Notes: generated from the sequence alone by a model not told the origin. A stretch of 64,000 nucleotides of DNA from Pseudomonas tremae (GCF_001401155.1 NZ_LJRO01000362.1:1-64000); one strand, 5' to 3'. Counted from the first letter of the stretch, positions 9,370 to 19,421 are shown. Made by a program: numbers and translations.

Positions 9370-9653
9370 CTCGACCCTCTCCTCATTCTGCGGGCTCGCC
9401 ACGGCGCGCCTGCCTTCTCTGCTGCGGATGCACTGCCCGGCTGCACGGAACGACCGCGAACTTATCCGGGCCTCACAGGTTCGTTCGGCTGCACGGTGTC
9501 AATTAACTCTATATAATCCCCCGTCTTGCCAGCGGGCGTACTTTGCGTGGGCCTGGGCTGGTTTGAGCCTTGTGCCGGTGCCTTGCACCACTGAGCGCAA
9601 GCCAGGAGCGAAAGCGCCACCGAATTCGAATTACGAGAAGTGAAAACACCATC

Positions 9654-11429
9654 ATGATGCGCAGCCATTATTGCGGCCAACTGAACGAAAGTCTGGAAGG
9701 CCAGGAAATTACCCTTTGCGGATGGGTCCACCGTCGTCGTGACCACGGGGGCGTTATCTTTCTCGATATCCGCGACCGTGAGGGCATGGCTCAGGTAGTG
9801 TTCGACCCTGATCGTGCAGACTCCTTCGCCGCCGCTGACCGTGTGCGCAGCGAGTACGTCGTCAAGGTCGTGGGCAAGGTTCGTGCTCGTCCGGCCGGTG
9901 CCGTGAACGCGAACATGGCGTCCGGTGCCATCGAGGTTCTGGGTTACGAACTCGAAGTGCTGAACGAGTCCGAAACTCCGCCATTCCCGCTGAATGAATA
10001 CTCTGACGTTGGCGAAGAGACGCGCCTGCGTTATCGCTTCATCGACCTGCGCCGTCCGGAAATGGCCGAGAAGCTGCGTTTGCGTTCGCGCATTACCACC
10101 AGCATTCGCCGTTACCTGGACGAGAACGGTTTCCTCGACGTCGAGACGCCGATCCTGACCCGCGCCACCCCGGAAGGCGCTCGCGACTATCTGGTCCCGA
10201 GCCGCACACACCCGGGCAGCTTCTTTGCGCTGCCGCAGTCGCCTCAGCTGTTCAAGCAGCTGTTGATGGTGGCCGGCTTCGACCGCTACTACCAGATCGC
10301 CAAGTGCTTCCGTGACGAAGACCTGCGTGCCGACCGTCAGCCTGAATTCACTCAGATCGACATCGAGACCAGCTTCCTCAACGAAGAAGACATCATCGGT
10401 CTGACCGAGAAGATGGTTCGTCAGTTGTTCAAAGAAGTTCTGGACCTGGAGTTCGGTGACTTCCCGCACATGACTTTCGAAGAAGCCATGCGCCGCTATG
10501 GCTCCGACAAGCCTGACCTGCGCAACCCGCTGGAACTGGTAGACGTTGCCGACCAGCTCACTGGCGTGGAATTCAAGGTGTTCAGCGGTCCGGCCAACGA
10601 CCCGAAGGGGCGTGTTGCCGCGCTGCGTGTACCGGGTGCTGCCAGCATGGCGCGCAGCCAGATCGACGACTACACCAAGTTCGTCAGCATCTACGGCGCC
10701 AAAGGTCTGGCTTACATCAAGGTCAACGAGCGCGCGAAAGGGCCGGAAGGCTTGCAGTCGCCTATCGTGAAGTTCATTCCTGAAGAAAACCTGAATGTCA
10801 TCCTTGACCGCGTCGGCGCCGTCGATGGCGACATCGTGTTCTTCGGTGCGGACAAGTTCAAGGTTGTCAGCGAGGCGCTGGGCGCTCTGCGGATCAAGAT
10901 TGGTAACGACCTCAAGCTGCACACCTGCGAGTGGGCGCCGATGTGGGTCGTCGACTTCCCGATGTTCGAAGAGAACGACGACGGCAGCTTTACCGCGTTG
11001 CACCATCCCTTCACGGCACCCAAGTGCACGCCTGAAGAGCTGGAAGCCAACCCGGCGACAGCCTTGTCCCGTGCCTATGACATGGTACTCAACGGCACCG
11101 AGCTGGGTGGTGGTTCGATCCGTATCCATCGCAAGGAAATGCAGCAGGCAGTTTTCCGACTGCTGGGCATCGCCGAAGACGAGCAGCAAGAGAAGTTCGG
11201 CTTCCTGCTGGATGCGCTGAAGTACGGTGCGCCACCGCACGGCGGCCTGGCGTTTGGTCTTGACCGTCTGGTCATGCTGATGACCGGTGCGCAGTCTATC
11301 CGTGAAGTGATTGCGTTCCCGAAAACCCAGAGTGCTGCCGATGTCATGACTCAGGCACCTGGCGTTGTCGATGCCAAGGCACTGCGCGAGTTGCATATTC
11401 GTCTGCGCGAGCAGCCAAAGGCCGAGTGA
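9654..11429 (+). CDS. aspS: aspartyl-tRNA synthetase
   Basis: Class IIb synthetase, 591 residues from ATG 9654 (MMRSHYCGQLNESLEGQEITLCGWVHRRRDHGG), matching the Pseudomonas protein. It has the N-terminal OB-fold anticodon domain, motif 2 (FRDEDLRADRQPEFTQIDIE), the bacterial insertion (GAD) domain at about 290-410, and motif 3 (GLAFGLDRLVMLM) near the C-terminus. The long open frame on the opposite strand (9462-11396) is a codon-bias shadow. In pseudomonads the enzyme is typically non-discriminating and also charges tRNA-Asn; this cannot be verified from this window. Confidence 0.97.
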   Translation: MMRSHYCGQLNESLEGQEITLCGWVHRRRDHGGVIFLDIRDREGMAQVVFDPDRADSFAAADRVRSEYVVKVVGKVRARPAGAVNANMASGAIEVLGYELEVLNESETPPFPLNEYSDVGEETRLRYRFIDLRRPEMAEKLRLRSRITTSIRRYLDENGFLDVETPILTRATPEGARDYLVPSRTHPGSFFALPQSPQLFKQLLMVAGFDRYYQIAKCFRDEDLRADRQPEFTQIDIETSFLNEEDIIGLTEKMVRQLFKEVLDLEFGDFPHMTFEEAMRRYGSDKPDLRNPLELVDVADQLTGVEFKVFSGPANDPKGRVAALRVPGAASMARSQIDDYTKFVSIYGAKGLAYIKVNERAKGPEGLQSPIVKFIPEENLNVILDRVGAVDGDIVFFGADKFKVVSEALGALRIKIGNDLKLHTCEWAPMWVVDFPMFEENDDGSFTALHHPFTAPKCTPEELEANPATALSRAYDMVLNGTELGGGSIRIHRKEMQQAVFRLLGIAEDEQQEKFGFLLDALKYGAPPHGGLAFGLDRLVMLMTGAQSIREVIAFPKTQSAADVMTQAPGVVDAKALRELHIRLREQPKAE

Positions 11430-11545
11430 TGCCGGGCAGGGCGCATCGACGATGTGCCCTGTATCACCCTTATCGAGTGAAGCTTTTTGCCAGATGGCTC
11501 ATGGGCGAAAGGTGAAGGTGTTTCAAAAAGAATCTGGAGCGAGAA

Positions 11546-12292
11546 ATGGCAGGTCATTCCAAGTGGGCCAACATCAAGCACCGCAAAGAGCGTCAGGACG
11601 CCAAAAAAGGCAAGATTTTCACCAAGTGGATCCGTGAGCTGACCGTTGCTGCGCGTCAGGGTGGCGGTGATCCTGGCTCCAACCCGCGCTTGCGTCTGGC
11701 GCTGGACAAGGCCCTTGGCGCGAACATGACTCGCGACACCATTGATCGTGCAGTGGCGCGGGGCGTGGGTGCATCCGACGGGGATGATGTAGAAGAGCTG
11801 GGTTATGAGGGCTATGGTCCGGGCGGCGTGGCGATCATGGTCGAAACCATGACTGACAACCGCAATCGGACCGCTGCCGCGGTGCGTCATGCGTTCACTA
11901 AATGCGGTGGCAATCTCGGCACCGACGGCTCTGTTGCCTACCTGTTTGATCGCAAGGGACAAATCTCCTTTGCTACCGGTGTTGATGAAGACGCGCTGAT
12001 TGAAGCGGCTATGGAGGCTGACGCCGACGATGTCGTGACCAATGAAGACGGCTCGATCGATGTCTTTACCTCGTTCTCCGGGTTTTATGCGGTGCGCAAC
12101 GCGCTGGAAGCATCAGGCTTCAAGGCCGATGATGCGGAAATCGTCATGCTGCCTACTACCAGCGCAGTGCTTGATCTGGAAACCGCCGAAAAGGTGCTCA
12201 AGCTGATCGATATGCTTGAGGACCTGGATGACGTGCAGAATGTCTATTCGAACGCGGAAATTCCTGACGAAGTCATGGAGCAACTGGGCTGA
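11546..12292 (+). CDS. YebC/PmpR family transcriptional regulator
   Basis: 248 residues, beginning MAGHSKWANIKHRKERQDAKKGKIF, the diagnostic N-terminus of the YebC/TACO1 family, with the three-domain length expected. The P. aeruginosa ortholog PmpR in the same position between aspS and ruvC represses quorum-sensing genes; YebC proteins elsewhere relieve ribosome stalling. A GGAG-like site precedes the ATG. It is likely cotranscribed with ruvCAB. Confidence 0.95.
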   Translation: MAGHSKWANIKHRKERQDAKKGKIFTKWIRELTVAARQGGGDPGSNPRLRLALDKALGANMTRDTIDRAVARGVGASDGDDVEELGYEGYGPGGVAIMVETMTDNRNRTAAAVRHAFTKCGGNLGTDGSVAYLFDRKGQISFATGVDEDALIEAAMEADADDVVTNEDGSIDVFTSFSGFYAVRNALEASGFKADDAEIVMLPTTSAVLDLETAEKVLKLIDMLEDLDDVQNVYSNAEIPDEVMEQLG

Positions 12293-12423
12293 TCGTCGAC
12301 TGGTAGCACCGTGTCAGAAGCCGGGGGAACGAAGCTGTGAGCATCACGCAGCTATCGGCCTCCGGCTTCTGCCTTTATGCTGCGCACATTGCTTTTGCGT
12401 CACCTTCTGAAGCTGCAGGCGTT

Positions 12424-12948
12424 ATGACTCTTATTCTAGGTATCGATCCCGGTTCGCGAATTACCGGCTATGGCGTGGTGCGTGATACCGGGCGCGGCTG
12501 TGTTTATGTGGCCTCTGGGTGTATTCGCACCGGCAGCGGCGAACTGCACGAGCGTTTGCAGATCGTCTATCGCGGTGTGCGTGAGGTCATCAAGACTTAC
12601 GGGCCTGTAACTATGGGCATCGAAAAGGTCTTCATGGCGCGCAACGCTGATTCGGCGCTCAAGTTGGGGCAGGCCAGAGGTGCGGCCATCGTGGCGGGTG
12701 CCGAAGAGGCGCTGGAAATCGCCGAATACACGGCCACTCAGGTCAAGCAGGCCGTTGCAGGCACCGGTGGCGCTAATAAGGAGCAGGTGATGATGATGGT
12801 CATGCATTTGCTCAAGCTGACTCAGAAACCGCAGATCGATGCGTCCGACGCCCTGGCGATTGCGTTGTGTCACGCGCACACGCGCTCCAGTCTGATTCCG
12901 CATGGGTTGAGTACTGCGCGTAGTCGCGGCGGTCGGCTGCGTCTCTGA
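12424..12948 (+). CDS. ruvC: Holliday junction resolvase RuvC
   Basis: 174 residues from ATG 12424. The first catalytic Asp is in LILGIDPGSRITGYGV, the Glu in GIEKVFMARNADSALKLGQARG, and the final acidic pair in IDASDALAIALCH. It cleaves four-way junctions symmetrically within the RuvABC complex. The in-frame upstream start at 12337 would add unconserved sequence. It is followed by ruvA and ruvB. Confidence 0.96.
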   Translation: MTLILGIDPGSRITGYGVVRDTGRGCVYVASGCIRTGSGELHERLQIVYRGVREVIKTYGPVTMGIEKVFMARNADSALKLGQARGAAIVAGAEEALEIAEYTATQVKQAVAGTGGANKEQVMMMVMHLLKLTQKPQIDASDALAIALCHAHTRSSLIPHGLSTARSRGGRLRL

Positions 12949-13031
12949 TAGCATCGCCCGCACGCTTTTTTATGACGGATTGTGTTTAATTTCTTCGCGC
13001 AAGCGACACGCAACACGAAAGGATCTGAAAC

Positions 13032-13640
13032 GTGATTGGACGTTTACGCGGCTCTATCGCCGAGAAGCAGCCTCCGCATCTGGTGCTGGATGTCAATGGT
13101 GTCGGTTACGAGCTGGAAGTGCCGATGACTACCCTTTATCGGCTGCCGCATGTCGGCGAAACCGTCACGCTGTATACCCATCTGGTGGTGCGCGAAGACG
13201 CGCATTTGCTGTACGGGTTTTACGAAAAGCGCGAGCGCGAGCTGTTCCGTGAGCTCATTCGCCTCAATGGAGTAGGGCCAAAGCTGGCCTTGGCCTTGAT
13301 GTCGGGTCTGGAGGTCGATGAGCTGGTGCGTTGTGTTCAGGCTCAGGATACCTCGGCCTTGACGCGCATTCCTGGCGTGGGCAAAAAGACCGCCGAGCGT
13401 CTGCTGGTCGAGCTCAAGGACCGTTTCAAGGCCTGGGAGGCATTGCCAGGCACCTTCGCACTGGTTTCCAATGGCCCTAATCAGGCCGAGCCTGTTGCGT
13501 CGGCCGAATCCGATGCAGTCAGCGCGCTGATTTCATTGGGTTACAAGCCTCAGGAGGCAAGCAAGGCCGTCTCCGCCATCAAGGAAAAAGACTTGAGCAG
13601 TGCAGATCTGATTCGCCGCGCGTTGAAGGGGATGGGTTAA
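13032..13640 (+). CDS. ruvA: Holliday junction helicase subunit RuvA
   Basis: 202 residues with GTG start, beginning (V)IGRLRGSIAEKQPPHLVLDVNGVGYELEVP, the OB-fold domain. Two helix-hairpin-helix motifs follow (NGVGPKLALALMSG and PGVGKKTAERLLVELKDR), then a flexible linker and a C-terminal domain III that contacts RuvB. GAAAGGATC lies upstream of the start. The stop codon abuts the GTG of ruvB. Confidence 0.96.
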   Translation: MIGRLRGSIAEKQPPHLVLDVNGVGYELEVPMTTLYRLPHVGETVTLYTHLVVREDAHLLYGFYEKRERELFRELIRLNGVGPKLALALMSGLEVDELVRCVQAQDTSALTRIPGVGKKTAERLLVELKDRFKAWEALPGTFALVSNGPNQAEPVASAESDAVSALISLGYKPQEASKAVSAIKEKDLSSADLIRRALKGMG

Positions 13641-14702
13641 GTGATAGACGCCGACCGCCTGATTACCGCCGCTGGTGGCCGTGATCGCGATGAACAGATG
13701 GATCGTGCGATTCGTCCGCTGAGTCTCGCCGATTACATCGGCCAGCCTACCGTTCGCGAGCAGATGGAGTTGTTCATCCAGGCTGCCCGAGGCCGCAGCG
13801 AAGCGCTGGATCACACGCTGATCTTCGGCCCGCCCGGTCTGGGCAAGACCACACTGGCCAATATCATTGCCCAGGAAATGGGCGTGTCGATCAAGAGTAC
13901 TTCCGGCCCGGTGCTGGAGCGGCCAGGGGATCTGGCTGCGATCTTGACCAACCTTGAGCCCAATGACGTGCTGTTCATCGATGAAATCCATCGGCTGTCA
14001 CCGATTGTCGAGGAGGTGCTGTACCCGGCAATGGAAGACTTTCAGCTCGATATCATGATCGGTGAGGGACCTGCGGCGCGTTCGATCAAGCTTGATCTGC
14101 CACCCTTCACGCTGGTGGGCGCGACCACGCGTGCGGGCATGCTGACCAACCCTCTGCGTGACCGTTTCGGTATTGTGCAGCGCCTCGAGTTTTACAATAT
14201 TGCTGATCTTTCGACGATCGTGTCGCGTTCGGCCAGCATTCTGGGGCTGGTCATCGAGCCGCAGGGGGCGTTCGAGATAGCCAGGCGCGCGCGAGGAACA
14301 CCGCGGATCGCCAACCGCCTGCTGCGTCGGGTGCGGGACTTCGCCGAAGTGCGTGGCAACGGGCAGATTACCCGTCAGACAGCTGACAAGGCGCTAAACC
14401 TGCTGGATGTCGACGAACACGGTTTCGATCATCAGGACCGGCGTCTGCTGCTGACCATGATCGAGAAGTTTGACGGTGGTCCGGTAGGTGTCGACAGCCT
14501 GGCGGCGGCCATCAGTGAAGAACGTCACACAATTGAAGACGTGTTGGAGCCCTATTTGATCCAGCAAGGCTATATCATGCGCACACCTCGCGGGCGCGTG
14601 GTCACTCGTCATGCGTACCTGCATTTCGGGCTGAATATCCCCTCGCGAATGGGTGAGATGCCGGCAGCGGGTGATTTTGTCGATGACCCGGCGGATTTAT
14701 AG
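13641..14702 (+). CDS. ruvB: Holliday junction helicase motor RuvB
   Basis: 353-residue AAA+ ATPase with GTG start immediately after the ruvA stop. Walker A GPPGLGKTTLANIIA, Walker B LFIDEIHRLS, sensor 1 VGATTRAGMLTNPLRDRFG and the C-terminal winged helix (RTPRGRVVTRHAYLHFGL) are all intact. It drives branch migration with RuvA. Confidence 0.97.
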   Translation: MIDADRLITAAGGRDRDEQMDRAIRPLSLADYIGQPTVREQMELFIQAARGRSEALDHTLIFGPPGLGKTTLANIIAQEMGVSIKSTSGPVLERPGDLAAILTNLEPNDVLFIDEIHRLSPIVEEVLYPAMEDFQLDIMIGEGPAARSIKLDLPPFTLVGATTRAGMLTNPLRDRFGIVQRLEFYNIADLSTIVSRSASILGLVIEPQGAFEIARRARGTPRIANRLLRRVRDFAEVRGNGQITRQTADKALNLLDVDEHGFDHQDRRLLLTMIEKFDGGPVGVDSLAAAISEERHTIEDVLEPYLIQQGYIMRTPRGRVVTRHAYLHFGLNIPSRMGEMPAAGDFVDDPADL

Positions 14703-14835
14703 TAATGCTTTGCAATTTATTCAGGGTTCCTGTGGTCACATTGCCAGTCTTGCGGCCGATACTGGTAATAAGCTGCAAAACGTTGAAAAACAGTTGCCTG
14801 AGCCGATTGGCAACCTGAGGAGTAAGCACTAGAGT

Positions 14836-15303
14836 ATGCGCGCGCAAAACGGGGTTCAGTCGTTCGCACATCGCTGTCGCGTTTATTACGAGGACACCGA
14901 TGCTGGCGGCATCGTCTACTACGTCAATTATCTGAAATTCATGGAGCGGGCTCGTACCGAGCGGCTACGGGATCTGGGCTTTGCCCAGTCCGAACTGGCG
15001 CAGGAAAACCTTTTATTTGTCGTGCACTCCAGTGAGGCGCGTTATTACAAGCCGGCGCGGCTGGATGACGAGCTGCTTGTCAGTGCAGAAGTAACCGAAT
15101 TGAACCGTGTCAGCCTGCGTTTTACACAGCAGATCAGGCGGGCGTCAGATGCAACACTGCTCTGCGAGGGGCAGTTCCTGGTGGCGTGTGTACGCGCCGA
15201 TAGTTTTAAACCCCGGGCCATTCCCGAAGCTCTGCGAGCGGCCTTTGCCGACCAGGGCGGCGCGGGCATACATTCAGAGCAGGAGATAAAGCGTGGAAGC
15301 TAA
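14836..15303 (+). CDS. ybgC: acyl-CoA thioesterase YbgC (tol-pal associated)
   Basis: 155-residue hotdog-fold thioesterase. The 4-hydroxybenzoyl-CoA thioesterase motif is seen as VYYEDTDAGGIVYYVNYLKFMERARTE, including the catalytic Asp. It is the conventional first gene of the tol-pal cluster and overlaps tolQ by 11 bases. Confidence 0.94.
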   Translation: MRAQNGVQSFAHRCRVYYEDTDAGGIVYYVNYLKFMERARTERLRDLGFAQSELAQENLLFVVHSSEARYYKPARLDDELLVSAEVTELNRVSLRFTQQIRRASDATLLCEGQFLVACVRADSFKPRAIPEALRAAFADQGGAGIHSEQEIKRGS

Positions 15304-15988
15304 CGTCGTCGACCATTCCTCCATGTGGAGTTTGGTCAGCAATGCCAGCATTGTTGTTCAGTTGGTAATGCTGATTCTGGTGGCCGCTTCGGTCACCTCG
15401 TGGATCGTGATTTTTCAGCGCAGCAATATGCTGCGTGCAGGTCGGCGCGCACTGGACAGCTTTGAAGAGCGCTTCTGGTCGGGCATCGACCTGTCCAAGC
15501 TGTACCGTCAGGCAGGCAGCAACCCCGATCCGGACTCGGGCGTCGAGCAAATCTTTCGTGCCGGTTTCAAGGAATTCTCCCGTCTGCGTCAGCAGTCCGG
15601 CGTCGATCCTGATGCAGTCATGGAAGGTGTGGCACGCGCCATGCGCGTAGCGATCTCCCGAGAGGAAGAAAAGCTCGAAGCAGGACTGCCTTACCTGGCG
15701 ACCGTCGGTTCTACCAGTCCGTACGTCGGTCTGTTCGGTACCGTGTGGGGGATCATGAACTCCTTCCGCGGTCTGGCGACTGCCCAGCAGGCAACACTGG
15801 CCACTGTGGCACCGGGTATTGCCGAAGCACTGATTGCAACGGCCATCGGCCTGTTCGCAGCCATCCCGGCTGTTATTGCCTACAACCGTTTCGCCGCGCG
15901 CAGTGAGACCTTGATCAGCCGTTATTACACGTTTGCTGACGAGTTCCAAGCCATCCTGCACCGTAAAGTGCACACCAGCGAAGAGTGA
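15293..15988 (+). CDS. tolQ: TolQ inner-membrane proton-channel subunit
   Basis: 231 residues with GTG start inside the end of ybgC. Three membrane segments are visible: near residues 15-40, and the pair around 135-160 and 168-192 that forms the channel (YVGLFGTVWGIMNSFRGL and IAEALIATAIGLFAAIPAVIAYN). With TolR it forms a stator that energises TolA for outer-membrane constriction at division. Confidence 0.96.
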   Translation: MEANVVDHSSMWSLVSNASIVVQLVMLILVAASVTSWIVIFQRSNMLRAGRRALDSFEERFWSGIDLSKLYRQAGSNPDPDSGVEQIFRAGFKEFSRLRQQSGVDPDAVMEGVARAMRVAISREEEKLEAGLPYLATVGSTSPYVGLFGTVWGIMNSFRGLATAQQATLATVAPGIAEALIATAIGLFAAIPAVIAYNRFAARSETLISRYYTFADEFQAILHRKVHTSEE

Positions 15989-16002
15989 GCAGGTAATTCC
16001 CC

Positions 16003-16467
16003 ATGGCTTTAATCGCTCGAGATCGTCGCAGAAAACGCAAGCCGGTCGCCGAAATGAACGTAGTGCCCTACATCGACGTGATGTTGGTGCTGCTCGTGAT
16101 TTTCATGGTGACGGCTCCCATGATCAACCAGGGCGTGAAGGTCGATTTGCCCAAGGTCTCCAGCGAGGCTTTGCCGCAAGACAACAACAATCAGGTCCTG
16201 ACCATTTCGATCAAGGCTGACAAGACCTATTACTGGAACCTTGGCAGCGAAGTCGATACCGACAAGCAGATGGACAAGGCAATGACCCTGCCGCAACTGA
16301 CCGCCGCCGTGACCAAGATCGTCGCAGCCGGTCGTGACGCAGGCAAGCAGACGCAGGTTTTCATTCGTGGTGACAAGACCGTCGATTACGGCTCGGTCAT
16401 GGGCACGATGGGCGGGCTGCAGAAGGCTGGGGTCGGGAATGTTGGCTTGATTACCGAGGCACCCTGA
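16003..16467 (+). CDS. tolR: TolR stator subunit
   Basis: A 154-residue ExbD/TolR-family protein. The single membrane helix (VVPYIDVMLVLLVIFMVTAP, residues about 20-39) contains the proton-carrying Asp. A periplasmic domain follows. Its TGA overlaps the ATG of tolA. Confidence 0.95.
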   Translation: MALIARDRRRKRKPVAEMNVVPYIDVMLVLLVIFMVTAPMINQGVKVDLPKVSSEALPQDNNNQVLTISIKADKTYYWNLGSEVDTDKQMDKAMTLPQLTAAVTKIVAAGRDAGKQTQVFIRGDKTVDYGSVMGTMGGLQKAGVGNVGLITEAP

Positions 16468-17561
16468 TGCAGCCGATTCGAGAGCCGTCCGCCTCGGAAA
16501 GCTACTTCTGGCCCAGTGTCTGGGCCGTGGCATTGCATATTCTGATTTTCGGCATGCTGTTCGTCAGCTTTGCCATGACTCCGGATCTGCCCGAAGCCAA
16601 GCCTATCGTTCAGGCAACGCTCTATCAGCTCAAGTCCAAGAGCCAGGCCACTACCCAGACCAACCAGAAGATTGCCGGTGAGGCGAAGAAAACCGCTGCG
16701 CGACAAACTGAAGTCGAACAGCTGGAGCAGAAAAAGATCGAGCAGCTCAAACAGGAAGCTGTAAAAGCTGCGGAACAAAAGAAAGAAGAATCGGCTCAAA
16801 AAGCCGAAGAGCAGAAAGCAGCCGACGAAGCCAAGAAGGCCGAGCAGAAAGCAGAGGAGGCCAAAAAGGCTGACGATGCCAAAAAAGCCGACGAAGCCAA
16901 GAAGGTCGCTGACGCCAAAAAGGCTGAAGACAAGCAATTGGCTGACATAGCCAAGAAAAAGGCTGAAGACGAGGCGAAGAAAAAAGCCGAAGAAGACGCC
17001 AAGAAAGCTGCAGCCGAAGAAGCCAAGAAACAGGCTGCCGATGAGGCCAAGAAAAAGGCCGCAGAGGACGCCAAGAAGAAATCTGCCGAGGATGCCAAGA
17101 AAAAGGCTGCCGAAGACGCCAAGAAAAAAGCCGCTGCCGACTCTGCCAAGAAGGCTCAGGAAGCTGCTCGCAAATCTGCCGAAGACAAGAAGGCGCAGGC
17201 ACTGGCCGATTTGCTTTCCGACAAACCGGAACGGCAACAGGCTCTGGCTGACGAGCGTGGCGATGAAACAGCAGGCAGTTTCGATGACCTGATCCGTGTT
17301 CGAGCGTCGGAAGGCTGGAGTCGTCCTCCTTCTGCACGTAACAACATGTCAGTAACGTTGCAGATAGGGATGTTGCCGGACGGTACGATTGCTTCGGTAT
17401 CGATTGCAAAGTCCAGTGGTGACGGACCGTTCGACAGCTCTGCAGTTGCAGCGGTGAAGAACATTGGACGTTTGACAGAAATGCAGGGTCTGAAGCCGGC
17501 TGACTTCGCTCCCTATCGTTCATTCAAGATGACATTCACACCTGGAGATCTAGCCTTGTGA
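16467..17561 (+). CDS. tolA: TolA energy-transducing envelope protein
   Basis: 364 residues: one N-terminal membrane helix (about 15-36, VWAVALHILIFGMLFVSFAM), a very long Lys/Ala/Glu/Asp helical domain (about 60-250) made of degenerate KKAEDAKKKA-type repeats that spans the periplasm, and a C-terminal TonB-like domain (about 265-364) that binds TolB and Pal. The antisense frames across the repeat are shadows of it. It overlaps tolB by four bases. Confidence 0.95.
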   Translation: MQPIREPSASESYFWPSVWAVALHILIFGMLFVSFAMTPDLPEAKPIVQATLYQLKSKSQATTQTNQKIAGEAKKTAARQTEVEQLEQKKIEQLKQEAVKAAEQKKEESAQKAEEQKAADEAKKAEQKAEEAKKADDAKKADEAKKVADAKKAEDKQLADIAKKKAEDEAKKKAEEDAKKAAAEEAKKQAADEAKKKAAEDAKKKSAEDAKKKAAEDAKKKAAADSAKKAQEAARKSAEDKKAQALADLLSDKPERQQALADERGDETAGSFDDLIRVRASEGWSRPPSARNNMSVTLQIGMLPDGTIASVSIAKSSGDGPFDSSAVAAVKNIGRLTEMQGLKPADFAPYRSFKMTFTPGDLAL

Positions 17562-18859
17562 TCAACCTTTTTCGAGGACTGCTGGTCGTTCTCTGTTTCG
17601 CGTCCGGAATAGTGGCGGCAGAAGAAAAGAACATTCTGGTTACCAGTGGCAGTGACCGCGCGGCACCAATTGCGGTCGTGCCATTCGGTTGGCAGGGCGG
17701 GAGCGTGTTACCGGAAGACATGGCGGAGATCGTGAGCAACGACCTGCGCAACTCCGGCTATTACGCGCCAATTCCGAAGCAGAACATGATCAGCTTGCCG
17801 ACCCAAGGCAGCGAAGTCATTTTCCGTGACTGGAAAGCGCTGGGTGCCCAATACGTTATGGTGGGCAATATCACGCCAGCCGGCGGACGTCTGCAGATTC
17901 AGTACGCACTGTTCAACGTGGCTACCGAGCAGCAGGTACTGACCGGTAACGTTTCCGGTACCAACGATCAACTGCGAGACATGGCGCATTACATCGCCGA
18001 CCAGTCGTTCGAGAAACTCACCGGTATCAAGGGTGCGTTCTCTACCCGCATGTTGTACGTGACGGCCGAACGCTTCTCGGAAAACAACACGCGTTACACT
18101 CTGCAGCGTTCGGATTACGACGGTGCTCGAGCGGTAACCCTGTTGCAATCCCGCGAGCCTATTCTGTCGCCGCGTTTTGCGCCTGATGGCAAGCGTATCG
18201 CTTACGTGTCGTTCGAACAGAAGCGTCCGCGCATCTTCGTTCAGCATATCGATACGGGTCGTCGCGAGCAGATCACCAACTTCGAAGGCCTGAACGGTGC
18301 TCCTGCGTGGTCCCCGGATGGCAACAAGCTGGCATTCGTTCTGTCCAAGGACGGTAACCCGGAAATCTATGTAATCAACCTGGCTTCGCGTCAATTGAGT
18401 CGTGTCACCAACGACGGTGCAATTGATACCGAACCTTTCTTCGGAAAGGACGGGTCTACGCTATACTTCACGTCGGACCGTGGCGGCAAGCCACAGATAT
18501 ACAAAACGAACATCAATGGCGGTGGTGCCGAACGGGTAACGTTCGTGGGTAACTACAATGCCAATCCGAAATTGTCAGCCGATGAAAAGACGCTGGTGAT
18601 GATTCACAGGCAGGACGGCTTCACTAATTTCAAGGTAGCAGTGCAGGATTTGGCCCGCGGTAGCGTAAAAATCCTCACAGATAGCAACCTTGATGAGTCG
18701 CCTACTGTTGCGCCCAACGGCACCATGGTAATCTACGCCACCCGCCAGCAGGGCCGGGGAGTCTTGATGCTCGTGTCCATTAACGGACGCGTAAGGCTCC
18801 CGCTTCCTACCGCTCAAGGCGAAGTCAGAGAACCTTCCTGGTCCCCTTACCTGAACTGA
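17558..18859 (+). CDS. tolB: TolB periplasmic beta-propeller protein
   Basis: 433 residues with GTG start overlapping the tolA stop. A signal peptide ends near GIVAAEE (residue about 22). The N-terminal TolB domain carries the TolA-contacting segment, and residues about 170-430 hold propeller repeats of the type SPRFAPDGKRIAYVS, APAWSPDGNKLAFV and EPSWSPYLN. It shuttles between Pal and TolA. Confidence 0.96.
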   Translation: MINLFRGLLVVLCFASGIVAAEEKNILVTSGSDRAAPIAVVPFGWQGGSVLPEDMAEIVSNDLRNSGYYAPIPKQNMISLPTQGSEVIFRDWKALGAQYVMVGNITPAGGRLQIQYALFNVATEQQVLTGNVSGTNDQLRDMAHYIADQSFEKLTGIKGAFSTRMLYVTAERFSENNTRYTLQRSDYDGARAVTLLQSREPILSPRFAPDGKRIAYVSFEQKRPRIFVQHIDTGRREQITNFEGLNGAPAWSPDGNKLAFVLSKDGNPEIYVINLASRQLSRVTNDGAIDTEPFFGKDGSTLYFTSDRGGKPQIYKTNINGGGAERVTFVGNYNANPKLSADEKTLVMIHRQDGFTNFKVAVQDLARGSVKILTDSNLDESPTVAPNGTMVIYATRQQGRGVLMLVSINGRVRLPLPTAQGEVREPSWSPYLN

Positions 18860-18911
18860 CGCGGCGCTACACGTTTTGCTTAACACACTGGGGTTCATTA
18901 GGAGTTTCAAG

Positions 18912-19415
18912 ATGGAAATGCTGAAGTTTGGTAAATTTGCTGCGCTGGCTCTGGCCATGGCTGTAGCTGTAGGTTGCTCGTCCAAGGGCGGCGACAACGC
19001 CGGCGCTGGCGGTGCTGCTGTTGATCCTAACGCTGGTTACGGCGCTAACTCTGGTGCCGTTGACGGCTCCCTGAGCGAAGAAGCTGCTCTGCGTGCAATC
19101 ACCACCTTCTACTTCGAATACGACAGTTCGGACCTGAAGCCAGAAGCCATGCGCGCTCTGGATGTTCACGCCAAAGACCTGAAAGCTAACGGCGCTCGCG
19201 TTGTTCTGGAAGGCAACACCGACGAACGTGGTACTCGTGAGTACAACATGGCACTGGGCGAGCGTCGTGCGAAAGCCGTTCAACGCTACCTGGTTCTGCA
19301 AGGTGTTTCCCCAGCTCAGCTGGAACTGGTTTCCTACGGCGAAGAGCGTCCAGTTGCTACCGGCAACGACGAGCAGTCGTGGGCTCAGAACCGTCGCGTC
19401 GAACTGCGTAAGTAA
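18912..19415 (+). CDS. pal: Pal/OprL peptidoglycan-associated lipoprotein
   Basis: 167 residues from ATG 18912 behind AGGAG. Lipobox VAVGC at about residue 21, a Gly/Ala-rich linker, then an OmpA-like peptidoglycan-binding domain with YFEYDSSDLKPEA and the diaminopimelate-binding block LEGNTDERGTREYNMALGERRA. It anchors the outer membrane to the wall and is the endpoint of the Tol machine. Confidence 0.96.
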   Translation: MEMLKFGKFAALALAMAVAVGCSSKGGDNAGAGGAAVDPNAGYGANSGAVDGSLSEEAALRAITTFYFEYDSSDLKPEAMRALDVHAKDLKANGARVVLEGNTDERGTREYNMALGERRAKAVQRYLVLQGVSPAQLELVSYGEERPVATGNDEQSWAQNRRVELRK

Positions 19416-19421
19416 TTTGAC

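Noticed and set aside
9462..11396. Long open frame on the minus strand (644 codons)
   Set aside because: Exactly antisense to aspS, with Gln/His/Val-rich shadow composition and no domains.
16386..17237. Minus-strand frame rich in Leu/Phe/Gly that looks like a membrane protein
   Set aside because: It is the antisense of the Lys/Ala/Glu repeats of tolA.
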